Part shown: positions 30,990-40,347 of the stretch, one piece after another
Numbering within the stretch: position 1 is the stretch's first letter
Layout of the letters: each line of letters opens with the position of its first letter
Source: Streptomyces zagrosensis
Lineage (GTDB): Bacteria > Actinomycetota > Actinomycetes > Streptomycetales > Streptomycetaceae
DNA length: 64,000 nucleotides
Assembly (NCBI RefSeq): GCF_014203645.1
Contig: NZ_JACHJL010000018.1
Coordinates: forward strand, 100,288-164,287
Direction of reading: 5' to 3'
The notes under the pieces: generated by a model
The model's database searches: none
Seen by the model: only the letters and a program-made list of their open reading frames with translations
Told to the model about the DNA's origin: nothing
Program-made: the position numbers and the translations under genes

Positions 30990-33900
30990 TCAGTTGTCAC
31001 CGAGGGCCACTCGGATCAGATCGTCCAGGTTCATCGCGTCCAGTGCGCTGCCCGGCTCCTTTGCCGGGTGCGCGGCGTCGTGCTGGTTCTCGCCTTCGGT
31101 TTCGGCTTCGGCGAGGCGTAGCAAGGTCTGCGTCAGCCCGGCTTCCTGGAAGCGGAGCAGGGGAATCGCGGCCAGGGCTCGGCGGAACTCCGCCTCGTCG
31201 GTACCGTCTTCGGCCTCGGTCGTGCCTGCCTCGCCGCTCGTGCCGGCGCTGGGCCCCGCGAGGCTCTCCCCGGGGAAGAGTTCAGCCTCAAGGAAGCGCG
31301 CCATGGCCACGGGGGTGGGGAAGTTGAAGATGAGGGTGGCGGGCAGCCGCTGGCCGATTGCCGCGCCAAGTCGGTTGCGGAGATCGAGCGCGGTGAGTGA
31401 ATCGACACCGAGGTCGAGGAACCCGCGCGAGGGGTCGATGAGATCCAGCGTGGGATGGCCCAGCACGGTCGCGACGTGGGTCCGTACGAGGTCGAGCAGG
31501 GCCTGCCGACGCTCGCCGGGCGCCAGGCCCGCGAACTGCTGCTGGACCATCGCCGCGTCGGGCGCCTCAGCTACTCGCCGCGTCGCGCGGGGCGCGGGGC
31601 GCATCAGGCCCCGAAGCAGCGCCGGGATATCGGGCTGTGCGCGCAGGGTGGCGAAGTCCAGTACCGCGGGTACGAGCATGGCCCGCCCGGCCTGCGACCC
31701 GCCGCCACTCGCCGTCGCCACGGTCGCGATCTGCGCCCCCGCTTCCGTCCGCATTGCCGCATCGAACAGTGCGAGCCCCTGTTCGGACGGCATGCGCGAC
31801 AGGCCCGTACGGCCCAACCGACGCAGATCCGCCTCGGCGAGGTGGCCGGTCATTCCGCCCGCCTCGGCCCACAGCCCCCAAGCGAGCGCGAGGCCGGGCA
31901 GACCCTCGCTGCGACGGTGCTGCGCCAAAGCGTCCAAGAACGCGTTGGCCGCCGCGTAACTTGCCTGCCCCGCCTGGCCGAGGGTGCCAGCGGCCGAGGA
32001 GTAGAGCACGAAGGCTCGTAGCTCGTACGAGCGCGTCAGCTCGTGCAGATTCCACGCGGCATCGACCTTCGGCCGCAACACCGTCGCGACCCGCTCGGGT
32101 GTCAATGAGGCGATCACGCCGTCATCGAGCACGCCGGCCGTGTGCACCACGCCGGTCAGCGGGTGCTCGGACGGCACGGCGGTGAGAGCCGCCGCCAGGG
32201 CCGCCCGGTCTGCCGTGTCACACGCGACCACGGTGACCTTCGCGCCTAGCTGCTCCAGCTCCCCACGGAGTTGCCCCGCCCCCTCGGCATCCGGGCCCCG
32301 GCGGCTGAGCAGCAGCAGGCTGCGCACGCCGTGTTCGGTGACCAGGTGGCGGGCGAGCATGCCGCCGAGCAGGCCCGTCCCTCCGGTAATGAGGACCGTG
32401 CCGGTGCCATCGAACGGGCTCACGCTGTCCTCGGCGGCGTGGGCGGCCCTGGCCAGCCGAGGCACGAGTACCTGCCCTGCGCGCACAGCGAGTTGCGGCT
32501 CCTCCATCGCTCCCGGGGTGAGCGCACGAAGCACGGTTCGGTACGAGTCGGCGCTGTCGTCCAGGTCGGCCAGCACCAGGCGACCGGGATGCTCGGACTG
32601 TGCGCTCCTGACCAGGCCCCACAGTGGCGCGTGCGCCAGGTCCGCCACGTCTTCGCTGCCGAGTACGGCCACCGCGCCGCGGGTGAGCAGCACCAGCCGG
32701 GAGGACGCGAGCCGCTCCTCCGCCAGCCAGGACCGTACGAGCTCCAGCGCACGGAGAACCGCCGCGTGCGCGGAGGCGGCCAGGCCCTCCGCGTCCGACG
32801 CCCCGGCCGCCGGCAGACAGGGCACCAGCACGGTCTCCGGCACGGGGCCACCGGCGGCCACCGCAGCGATCAGCGCGCCGAGGTCGGGACCCGCGCTCGC
32901 CGGGGCCGCATCCGCAAGGTCGGGAAGACGTGCGGCCGAACCGACCAGTACCGGCCGCTCAGCACTCGCCGAAGGCGCACCGTCGATGGGCGGCGGGGCC
33001 CACTCCAGCTGGTACAGCGGGTCATTCAGCCGGTTGGTGGAGGCGCGGAACTGCTCCGGAGTCACCGCGCGCAGCGTCAGCGTGTCAATCGAGATGACCC
33101 GGAGCCCCTCGCCATCGGTCGCCACGAGGGAGACCGTGTCCGGCCCGGTCGGAGTCAGCCGTACGCGTAGGGCGGTGGCGCCAGTGGCGTGCAGGGTCAC
33201 CCCGCTGAAGGAAAAGGGAAGCCGTACCTGGTCCGCACCTTCGAGGAGGGCCGCGTGCAGTGCCGCGTCCAGCAAAGCCGGGTGGATATCGAAGCGGTCG
33301 GCGTCATCGTGCTGCGGCTCGGGTAGCTGGACCTCCGCGACGACGTCAGCACCCAACCGGCCCTGCGACCGCAAGCCCTGGAACGCGGGACCGTAGTCGA
33401 AGCCAACATCGGCGAGCCGCTCGTAGAGGGCATCAGCCGGGGCGAGCGCCAGGCCCTGAGCTGGCCATGGATCGTCGCCGTCCTGGTGCAGCCGAGGGCT
33501 TTTCGCTGTGACGACCCCCACCGCGTGCTCGACCCATCCACCGTCGTCCGCTCCCTGTGGGTTGGTGTGGGGGGTGGAGTGGATGGTGAGGGGGTGTTGT
33601 CCGGTGGTGTTGGGGGTGCCGATGTGGATTTGGATGTGGAGGGGTTGGTTGTGGGGGAGGAGGAGTGGGGTGTGGAGGGTGAGCTCTTCGAGGTGGTGGA
33701 GTCCGGTGTGGTGTGCGGTGTGGAGGGCGAGTTCGAGGAGTGCGGTGCCGGGGAGGAGTGGGGTGTTCCATAGTGCGTGGTGGGTGAGCCAGGGGTGGGT
33801 GTGGGTGGAGATGTGTCCGGTGAAGAGGGTGTCGTGGGTGGTGGCAAGGGTGGTGTGAGTGTGGAGGAAGGGGTGTTCAGTGGTGTGCGGGGTGGCGGGC

Positions 33901-36900
33901 GTGGTGGAGGCGACCAGCCAGTAGCGCCGTCGTTGGAAGGGGTAGGTGGGGAGGTCTAGTTGGCGTCGTGGTCCGTTGCCATGGAGGGTGGTCCAGTTGA
34001 CGGGGGTGCCGTGGACGGCGATTTGGGCGGCGTTGGTGAGGAGTTGGGTCCAGTTGCCTTGGTCGCGGCGCAGGGTGCTGGTGATGGTGGCGGTGGGGGT
34101 GGTGTTGTTCGTCGTGCCGGTGCCGGTGCCGGTGCCGGTGTTGGTGTGGTTGTCGAGGGTGTCTTCGATGCTGGGGGTGAGGATGGGGTGGGGGCTGATT
34201 TCGATGTAGGTGGTGTGGTGGTTGTTGAGTGCGGTGGTGGTGGCGTTGGTGAGGAGGACGGGTTGGCGGAGGTTGGTGTACCAGTAGTGGGCGGTGAGTT
34301 GTGTGGTGTCGAGTTGGGTGCCGGTGACGGTGGAGTAGAAGGGGATGTCACTGGTGGTGGGTGCGATGTCGGCGAGGTCTTGGGCGAGTTGTTGTTGGAT
34401 GGCTTCGACGTAGGGGCTATGCGATGCGTAGTTGACGTTGATGCGTCGTGCGCGGATGTTGTGTTGTTCGCAGTGGGTGAGGAGTTCTTGGATTGCGGTG
34501 GTTTCGCCGGCGATGACGGTGGTGTGGGGTCCGTTGTGGGCGGCGATGTGGAGGCGGTCTTGCCACTGTGTGAGGAGTTGGGTGGTGTCGTGTGTGGTGA
34601 GGGGGAGTGAGGCCATGGTGCCGTGGCCGGTGAGGGTGGTGTGGATGGCTTGGCTGCGGAGTGCGGTGATGCGGGCGCCGTCGTGGAGGGTGAGGGCTCC
34701 GGCGGTGACGGCTGCGGCGACTTCACCTTGGGAGTGGCCGATGACGGCGGTGGGGTGAACGCCTAGGGAGCGCCATAGTCGTGCGAGGGAGACCATGACG
34801 GCGAAGAGGGCGGGTTGGACGATGTCTACGCGTTCTAGTGGTTGCTCACTACGCAGGGCTTCGGTCAGTGACCAGTCCACGTACGGGGCGAGGGCGCTTT
34901 CACATTCGGCTATGGATTCGCGGAAGACGGCGGAGGTGTCGAGGAGCCCGGTGGCCATGCCGGTCCATTGGGAGCCCTGGCCGGGGAAGACGAAGACGGG
35001 TTTGGTGTGGTTGGCGTGGCCGGTGACGGTGTGGGGGGTGTCGTGTCCGTTGGCGAGGGCGTGCAGTTCGGTGATCAGATGCGCGCGGTTTTCGGCGAGG
35101 ATGATGGCGCGGTGTTCGAACGTGGCCCTGGCCGTCAGCAGCGTGTCAGCGACGTCGTAGAGGTCTGCTTCTGGGTGGTCTTCCACGTACGTGGCCAGTT
35201 GTTGCGCCTGGGCTTGGAGCGCGTGCCGGTCCCGCGCGGAAATCACCACGGGAGTGACCGAAGCTTCGGGCTCGACGGTCGTACCGACCGCAACCCCCGG
35301 CCCCGTCTCAGCAGCCACCTCTGACTCCGGTGCGGGTGCCGGTTGGGGGGCTTCTTCCAGGATGACGTGGGCGTTGGTGCCGCTAATGCCAAAGGAGGAG
35401 ACGGCGGCTCGGCGCGGGCGTCCCATATCGGGCCAGTCCTGTTGCTCGGTGAGAAGCCGTACGGTGTCGGACGACCAGTCCACGTGCGCCGAGGGATCAT
35501 CGACGTGCAGCGTGCGCGGTAGTACGCCGTGCCGCATGGCCTGCACCATTTTGATGACCCCGGCGACGCCCGCGGCGGCCTGCGTGTGGCCAATGTTCGA
35601 CTTCAGCGAACCTAGCCACAGCGGCTCGTTGCCCGCCGCCCGATGCCGCCCGTAGGTGGCCAGCAGGGCCTGGGCCTCGATGGGGTCGCCGAGGCGGGTG
35701 CCGGTGCCGTGCGCTTCTACGGCGTCGATCTGGTCCCCGGTCAGTCGTGCGTCGGCCAGGGCTTGGCGGATGACGCGCTGCTGGGCCGGTCCGCTCGGCG
35801 CGGTGAGTCCGTTGGATGCCCCGTCCTGATTGATCGCGGAGCCGCGTACGAGGGCGAGTATGTGGTGGCCGTTGCGTTGGGCGTCGGAGAGTCGTTCGAG
35901 GAGGAGTACGCCGATGCCTTCGCCCCAGCCGGTGCCGTCTGCTGAGGCGGCGAAGGCTTTGCAGCGGCCGTCTGGGGCGAGGCCGCGTTGGCGGCTGAAT
36001 TCGACGAACATGCCGGGGGCGGCCATGATGGCGGCGCCTCCGGCTAGGGCCATGGTGGATTCACCGCGGCGTAGGGATTGCACGGCCAGGTGCAGAGCGA
36101 CCAGCGACGAGGAGCACGCCGTGTCGATGGTGATCGCGGGGCCCGCTAACCCGAACACGTACGACAGGCGTCCAGACAGCACGCTGACGGTGTTGCCGGT
36201 CAGCACATGGCCCTTGGCGCTTTCGGATGCCTCGTGCATGCGCTCGCCGTAGTCCTGCGTCATCGCGCCGATAAACACCCCGCTCGGGCTGCCGCGCAGC
36301 GCGGCCGGGTCGATGCCCGCGCGCTCGAACGCCTCCCAGGACGCCTCCAGGAGCAGCCGTTGTTGCGGGTCCATCGCCAACGCTTCCCGCGGACCAATGG
36401 TGAAGAAGTCCGCGTCGAACAGGTCGGCGTCGTGCAGGAAACCGCCTTCGCGGGTGTACGTCGTGCCGGGGCGGTCCGGATCGGTGTCGTACAGGGCCTC
36501 CACGTCCCAACCCCGGTTCGTGGGGAAGGAGGAGATGGCGTCCGTACCGTCCGCCACCAGTTTCCACAGACCGTCCGGCGTGCTGACGTCACCGGGAAGC
36601 CGGCAACTCATCGCGATGATGGCGATCGGCTCGTCGTCGGTTCCCGGGGCGGTTGCGGCCGGTTCTTCGAACGCTGTGGCCTCCGGCGCGAGCAGGACGC
36701 TCTGCAATTGACCGACGACGGCGTTGACGGTCGGGTGGTCGAAGAGCAGCGTCATCGGCAACGGTAACCCGGTCGCTTCCACCAGCCGGTTGCGTACCTC
36801 AACGGCGGTCATCGAATCGACACCGAGGTCCTTGAACGGTCGCCGCGCATCGTTGTCGTCCATGGCCCGCAGCCCGCGCAGTGCGATGACCTGGGAGCAC

Positions 36901-39062
36901 ACCAGCTCCGTCAGCCATGCGTGCTGCTCGTGGCCGGTGCGTCCAGCAAGCCGGCGGCGCAGCGAGGCGGTGGGCCCGTCGCCAGCGGCCGTATCGGACC
37001 CGGTCGTGGCGTCGGTTGCGTCCGCGCCGAAGGGGTACGTGGGCAGTTCCACGCGCCGGGCGCCCGAGCCCCGGAAGACGGCGCCCCAGTCCACTGTCAC
37101 TCCGCGCACGTGCAGTTCCGCCATTGATGTGAGGAGGGCGGCCACGCCGGGCTGGTCGCGTCGCAGGGTGGCGGCCACGGTGGCGTGACTGCTCAGCCCG
37201 CAGTCCTCCAGGGTTTCCTGTACTCCGCCGAGGAGAACGGGGTGCGGGCTCACCTCCAGGAAAGTTCGGTAGCCGTTGGCGAGTAGGGCTCGCGTGGCCT
37301 GTTCAAACCGAATTTCCCGGGTGATGTTGTGGTGCCAGTACGCACCGTCGAGCTCGGTGGTGTCCACGAGCCCGCCGGTCAGCGACGAGTAGAAGGGGAC
37401 CGACGACGCGCGGGAGGTGATCGCGGCAAGACCGTCGATGAGGCGCTCGCTGTCGAGTCGCAGGGTCGGTGAGTGCGCCGCGAGGTCGTTGCCCAGCTTC
37501 CTTGCGCGTACGCCGTCGTCCGACAGCTCGCCCAGGAGTTCGTCCACGGCGTCGCGATCGCCGCTGAACAGCACGGAGAGCGGGCCGTTGGTGCCCGCGA
37601 CATGCAGCCGATCGCCCCATCGCCCCAGCCGTGCCGCCAACTCCTCGCGGGTCAGCAGGGCGGAGGCCAGGTCGCCCTGGCCAATGGCGCCCGCCTGAGC
37701 CTGGCTCCACAGCGCCACCACCTGGGCGGCGTCCTCCAGCGTGAGTGCCCCGGTGACCTGGGCGGCGGCGATCTCGCCCAGACTGGCGCCCACCACGGCG
37801 CCGGGTTCCAGGCCGCACGCGCGCCACAGTTCGCTGAGCGAGACCATGACGGCGAACAAGACGGGCTGGACGACGTCCACGGCCTCCATCGCGGGCGCGC
37901 CCGACGCACCACGCAGCACGTCGTGCAGTGACCAGGGGACGTGGGGTTCCAGCGCATCCGCGCAGGCACGCATGTGCTGCCGGAAGACCTCTGAGGATTC
38001 CAGCAAGTCCAGGGCCATCCCCTGCCACTGCGTTCCCTGCCCCGGGAAGACGAAGACCGGGCGCCGTTGCGTGCCTTGCTCGCTCTCGCCGTCACCGTCG
38101 TGGACGGCAGCGCGGATGACCATCGGGGCGAACGCCCCCTCAGCCACCGCGCGCAGCCCGTGCAGGGCGTCCTCGCGGTCGCCGGCGAGCACAACGGCTC
38201 GCCGTGCGAACACCGATCGGGTGGTCGCCAGCGACAGCCCGAGGTCCGCGACATCGAGTGCGGGGTCCGTCTGGACCAGTTCGTACAGAGCCCTGGCGCT
38301 GGCCCGAAGGGCCGCATCCGTGTGTCCGGAGAGCACCAAGGGGGCTACGGGCGCGGTGAAGAGCGGTACGTCGTCGCTGCGTGCCGCCGAGGTGTCGGCC
38401 GTTGATCCACCGGATGGGGCGAGGGCCGGTGCTGGGCCCGCGCCGACGAGGGCGAGGACGCCGTCCGTGGTGACCGGCGCCTTGGACGCGATGGTGGCGT
38501 CGGTGACCATCGTTGTGTCCATGGTCAGTACGCCGTGCATCCGGCCCCCGTCCCGCACCGCCTGGGAGTGGCGTCGGAGTACGAGGACGACACCGCTCGT
38601 GCCGGCGGCGTCCGTGCCGACAGCGCCGGCGATAGCGAGATCGACGTCGCCGCGCCGCAAGTGGTCGGCGGCGAGTGCCACGGCCGCTCGCACCGCGGAC
38701 TGGGTCAGGCCCGCGGAGTCCGGCTGGTCGGCCGCATTGAGAGTGGCGTGCTCGCCGTCCAGCCGCAGGACACTGGCGACCTGTTCCGCGAGCCCGCTGG
38801 GGGAAGCACTGAGGAAGACCCCGGCCCTACTGCCGCCGGCGAGCGTGCCGGGAACGATCCCGCCATCCTCCAGCGCGGTCCAGGCGAGCCGCAGCGCCAG
38901 CGACCGGTCAGCGCACGGCACCGCTGCCGCCGCGGACGGGAGGTCGAAGAATGCGGAGTCATCGCCCGTGGCGAGCGCGTCACAGGACTCCTGGCAGGTC
39001 GCAACTCCGACGATCACGACTGGGTCGGTTTGATGGCTTGGCTGGGGCACGGGCTTCCTCAT
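30990..39062 (-). CDS. Type I PKS, loading module and module 1 (KS remnant-AT-ACP / KS-AT-DH-KR-ACP; PieA1-type)
   Basis: This 2690-residue protein starts the assembly line. It opens directly with a shortened ketosynthase-like region (about 13-210, against about 425 normally). My alignment puts Gln121 in the place of the catalytic Cys, and the HGTGT and NIGH histidine motifs are absent. The loading AT (about 335-640) has GASLGE (Ser427) and LAAHS (His530) in place of GHSQGE and YASH, so its substrate cannot be read with confidence. The loading ACP has Ser750 (LGVDS). Module 1 by rough residue: KS 811-1235, AT 1355-1665 (GHSQGE, YASH, methylmalonyl), DH 1735-2010 (HALWNTPLLPG, HPALLDAALH), KR 2215-2400 (LDD, so B-type; S/Y/N) and ACP about 2554 (GVDSL). 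Module 1 should give a methyl-branched trisubstituted alkene. The C-terminal tail (DAMNLDDLIRVALG) is a class 1b-like docking end. The ATG at 39062 has only a weak ribosome-binding site. Confidence 0.97.
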   Translation of the reverse strand: MRKPVPQPSHQTDPVVIVGVATCQESCDALATGDDSAFFDLPSAAAAVPCADRSLALRLAWTALEDGGIVPGTLAGGSRAGVFLSASPSGLAEQVASVLRLDGEHATLNAADQPDSAGLTQSAVRAAVALAADHLRRGDVDLAIAGAVGTDAAGTSGVVLVLRRHSQAVRDGGRMHGVLTMDTTMVTDATIASKAPVTTDGVLALVGAGPAPALAPSGGSTADTSAARSDDVPLFTAPVAPLVLSGHTDAALRASARALYELVQTDPALDVADLGLSLATTRSVFARRAVVLAGDREDALHGLRAVAEGAFAPMVIRAAVHDGDGESEQGTQRRPVFVFPGQGTQWQGMALDLLESSEVFRQHMRACADALEPHVPWSLHDVLRGASGAPAMEAVDVVQPVLFAVMVSLSELWRACGLEPGAVVGASLGEIAAAQVTGALTLEDAAQVVALWSQAQAGAIGQGDLASALLTREELAARLGRWGDRLHVAGTNGPLSVLFSGDRDAVDELLGELSDDGVRARKLGNDLAAHSPTLRLDSERLIDGLAAITSRASSVPFYSSLTGGLVDTTELDGAYWHHNITREIRFEQATRALLANGYRTFLEVSPHPVLLGGVQETLEDCGLSSHATVAATLRRDQPGVAALLTSMAELHVRGVTVDWGAVFRGSGARRVELPTYPFGADATDATTGSDTAAGDGPTASLRRRLAGRTGHEQHAWLTELVCSQVIALRGLRAMDDNDARRPFKDLGVDSMTAVEVRNRLVEATGLPLPMTLLFDHPTVNAVVGQLQSVLLAPEATAFEEPAATAPGTDDEPIAIIAMSCRLPGDVSTPDGLWKLVADGTDAISSFPTNRGWDVEALYDTDPDRPGTTYTREGGFLHDADLFDADFFTIGPREALAMDPQQRLLLEASWEAFERAGIDPAALRGSPSGVFIGAMTQDYGERMHEASESAKGHVLTGNTVSVLSGRLSYVFGLAGPAITIDTACSSSLVALHLAVQSLRRGESTMALAGGAAIMAAPGMFVEFSRQRGLAPDGRCKAFAASADGTGWGEGIGVLLLERLSDAQRNGHHILALVRGSAINQDGASNGLTAPSGPAQQRVIRQALADARLTGDQIDAVEAHGTGTRLGDPIEAQALLATYGRHRAAGNEPLWLGSLKSNIGHTQAAAGVAGVIKMVQAMRHGVLPRTLHVDDPSAHVDWSSDTVRLLTEQQDWPDMGRPRRAAVSSFGISGTNAHVILEEAPQPAPAPESEVAAETGPGVAVGTTVEPEASVTPVVISARDRHALQAQAQQLATYVEDHPEADLYDVADTLLTARATFEHRAIILAENRAHLITELHALANGHDTPHTVTGHANHTKPVFVFPGQGSQWTGMATGLLDTSAVFRESIAECESALAPYVDWSLTEALRSEQPLERVDIVQPALFAVMVSLARLWRSLGVHPTAVIGHSQGEVAAAVTAGALTLHDGARITALRSQAIHTTLTGHGTMASLPLTTHDTTQLLTQWQDRLHIAAHNGPHTTVIAGETTAIQELLTHCEQHNIRARRINVNYASHSPYVEAIQQQLAQDLADIAPTTSDIPFYSTVTGTQLDTTQLTAHYWYTNLRQPVLLTNATTTALNNHHTTYIEISPHPILTPSIEDTLDNHTNTGTGTGTGTTNNTTPTATITSTLRRDQGNWTQLLTNAAQIAVHGTPVNWTTLHGNGPRRQLDLPTYPFQRRRYWLVASTTPATPHTTEHPFLHTHTTLATTHDTLFTGHISTHTHPWLTHHALWNTPLLPGTALLELALHTAHHTGLHHLEELTLHTPLLLPHNQPLHIQIHIGTPNTTGQHPLTIHSTPHTNPQGADDGGWVEHAVGVVTAKSPRLHQDGDDPWPAQGLALAPADALYERLADVGFDYGPAFQGLRSQGRLGADVVAEVQLPEPQHDDADRFDIHPALLDAALHAALLEGADQVRLPFSFSGVTLHATGATALRVRLTPTGPDTVSLVATDGEGLRVISIDTLTLRAVTPEQFRASTNRLNDPLYQLEWAPPPIDGAPSASAERPVLVGSAARLPDLADAAPASAGPDLGALIAAVAAGGPVPETVLVPCLPAAGASDAEGLAASAHAAVLRALELVRSWLAEERLASSRLVLLTRGAVAVLGSEDVADLAHAPLWGLVRSAQSEHPGRLVLADLDDSADSYRTVLRALTPGAMEEPQLAVRAGQVLVPRLARAAHAAEDSVSPFDGTGTVLITGGTGLLGGMLARHLVTEHGVRSLLLLSRRGPDAEGAGQLRGELEQLGAKVTVVACDTADRAALAAALTAVPSEHPLTGVVHTAGVLDDGVIASLTPERVATVLRPKVDAAWNLHELTRSYELRAFVLYSSAAGTLGQAGQASYAAANAFLDALAQHRRSEGLPGLALAWGLWAEAGGMTGHLAEADLRRLGRTGLSRMPSEQGLALFDAAMRTEAGAQIATVATASGGGSQAGRAMLVPAVLDFATLRAQPDIPALLRGLMRPAPRATRRVAEAPDAAMVQQQFAGLAPGERRQALLDLVRTHVATVLGHPTLDLIDPSRGFLDLGVDSLTALDLRNRLGAAIGQRLPATLIFNFPTPVAMARFLEAELFPGESLAGPSAGTSGEAGTTEAEDGTDEAEFRRALAAIPLLRFQEAGLTQTLLRLAEAETEGENQHDAAHPAKEPGSALDAMNLDDLIRVALGDN
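33560..33900 (-). repeat. Duplicated DH segment, copy in module 1
   Basis: Partner of 23005-23345. Both copies carry Asn in place of Gly in the DH HxxxGxxxxP motif, so the change was copied along with the block. Confidence 0.85.
33975..35275 (-). repeat. Homogenised AT segment, copy in module 1
   Basis: Fifth AT repeat copy. It shares the Gly/Thr-rich insert (34090-34165) with module 2 and the upstream linker with module 7. Modules 1 and 2 are therefore closest at one end and modules 1 and 7 at the other. Confidence 0.85.
35840..36175 (-). repeat. Duplicated KS segment, copy in module 1
   Basis: Partner of 1510-1845. The two copies are over 34 kb apart yet I see no difference across about 300 bp, which implies recent exchange. 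Confidence 0.88.
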
Positions 39063-39561
39063 CGACTCGTCTCACCGTCCGGTCCACCGGTCAAGGTGAT
39101 GGCTCGTGTGCACATGGATTTCCGTGAGCGAAGCGGGCGGCGACTCGTCACCGGGCCGGCCGCACGGCGCGAGCCGCCGGCCGCGTAGGACTGGCCTGAT
39201 CCCCCGTCAGGTGCCCGGCTACCCGGGCCCTGCCCCCGTTTCATCGCCCCCCTGTGCCCACGGCGATCGATTCGTCCCCGCGCGAAGGGCAGGGCACTGA
39301 CCCCGTCGATTTCCGGGCCTGCCCCGCGCGCTGATCAGCACCTTGCCACGGCACTCTTGGAGCCGTCTTGGCGGCATCTTGGAGTGTTCGCATGACGGGT
39401 CGTACGCGAACACCCCAGCGCTCCGACGGCTTGCTGGTCGCGGGCATGCCCATGACACGTTCCTGCTGTCCGTCCTGGGCCCGTCATCGGCTTCGCGCCG
39501 CCCATCAGGTGCGGTCTGTCCGGGCGGCGCGTGCCTCACAAATGCGCGACCTGCGGTTCGG
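39063..39561. other. Intergenic promoter region between SARP gene and first PKS gene
   Basis: This 499-bp gap holds no convincing gene: the short frames in it have no recognisable protein features. It contains the triple direct repeat at 39352-39384, and must hold the promoter of the PKS operon unless the SARP transcript reads through. Confidence 0.7.
39352..39384 (-). promoter_or_regulatory. Candidate SARP binding site (three 11-bp direct repeats)
   Basis: On the plus strand TCTTGG occurs at 39355, 39366 and 39377, exactly 11 bp apart (minus strand: CCAAGA three times). SARP activators bind heptamer direct repeats at one-helical-turn spacing just upstream of a -10 box. About nine bases downstream on the minus strand is CAAGGT, a weak -10 candidate. 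The site is about 290 bp ahead of the first PKS start codon. Binding itself is inferred. Confidence 0.6.
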
Positions 39562-40347
39562 TCAGCGACGTTCGGTCATCAGGTCGCCGCACAGAATCCG
39601 CCGGAACAGCTTCTGTAGCTGTTCGCCGGGATCGATGCCGTACTCGTCCGCCAGGGTTCGCCGCGTGCGGTGGTACGTGTCGATTGCCTCGGCGCGACGG
39701 TCCGAGTGCCACAGCGCCTTCATCAGCAGCCAGCTAAAGCGCTCGCGGGTGGGGAACCTGAAGCTGAGGGCGGATAGCTCGGCGGCAATCACCGAAGTGT
39801 CGCTGGCCTCCGCCAGCTCGGCTTCCCAGTAGCTCTCCAACGCAAGTAACCACAGCTCCTCAAACCGTGCGGCTACTTGAGCACCTAGCGTGTAATCGCT
39901 GACCTCCGGATGAGCACCGCCGCGCCATAGCGCGAGCGCCCGCTCCAGCGGCCGGCTCGCCTTGCGGGGCATGCCGGCCACCAGCAGTCGCCGGCCCTCT
40001 TGCATCAGCCGCTCGAAGCGCACCGCGTCGATGCTCTCCGGTTCGACCGCAAGAACGTAGCCGGCCGCCTCGCGCCGCAGGACATTATCCCGGCCGCGTG
40101 GCGGTCGGTCCGGCTCCAGCGTGCGCCGGAGGTTAGACACATAGCTATGCAAATTCGCCATCGCCGCATCAGGTGCCCTGCGCGGCCAGACGGCCTCGGT
40201 GAGTTGCTCCGGTGTCACCGGCTGGCCCGGCGTGAGAAGCAGGGCAGACAAAACAGCGCGCTGCCGAGCCGAACCGAGACTTACTTGTTTGTCGTGAACG
40301 CTTACACCGACCGGACCAAGGACATTGAAATTCACTGGATAACCCAT
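39562..40347 (-). CDS. SARP-family pathway activator (PieR-position)
   Basis: This encodes about 261 residues from the ATG at 40347 (MGYPVNFNVLGPV), the usual way SARP proteins begin. A longer GTG start at 40425 would add 26 residues but has no better ribosome-binding site. The N-terminal part is an OmpR-type winged-helix DNA-binding domain (RQRAVLSALLLTPGQPVTPEQLTEAVWP through NLHSYVSNLRRTLEP). The C-terminal part is a bacterial transcriptional activation domain rich in helical repeats, ending DEYGIDPGEQLQKLFRRIL. There is no ATPase domain, so it is a small SARP. It is encoded in the same direction as the PKS genes and directly upstream of them, and the 11-bp direct repeats between the two suit this family. 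Its likely job is to switch on the PKS operon (inference from family and position). Confidence 0.9.
   Translation of the reverse strand: MGYPVNFNVLGPVGVSVHDKQVSLGSARQRAVLSALLLTPGQPVTPEQLTEAVWPRRAPDAAMANLHSYVSNLRRTLEPDRPPRGRDNVLRREAAGYVLAVEPESIDAVRFERLMQEGRRLLVAGMPRKASRPLERALALWRGGAHPEVSDYTLGAQVAARFEELWLLALESYWEAELAEASDTSVIAAELSALSFRFPTRERFSWLLMKALWHSDRRAEAIDTYHRTRRTLADEYGIDPGEQLQKLFRRILCGDLMTERR

Noticed and set aside
33560..34620. GT-rich tracts that look like simple-sequence repeats
   Set aside because: They are the complement of PKS coding sequence with a Thr/His codon style, not microsatellites.
30990..39062. Classic KSQ decarboxylating loader
   Set aside because: Although Gln appears at the Cys position in my alignment, the domain is half length and lacks the HGTGT and NIGH motifs, so calling it a functional KSQ is not supported.
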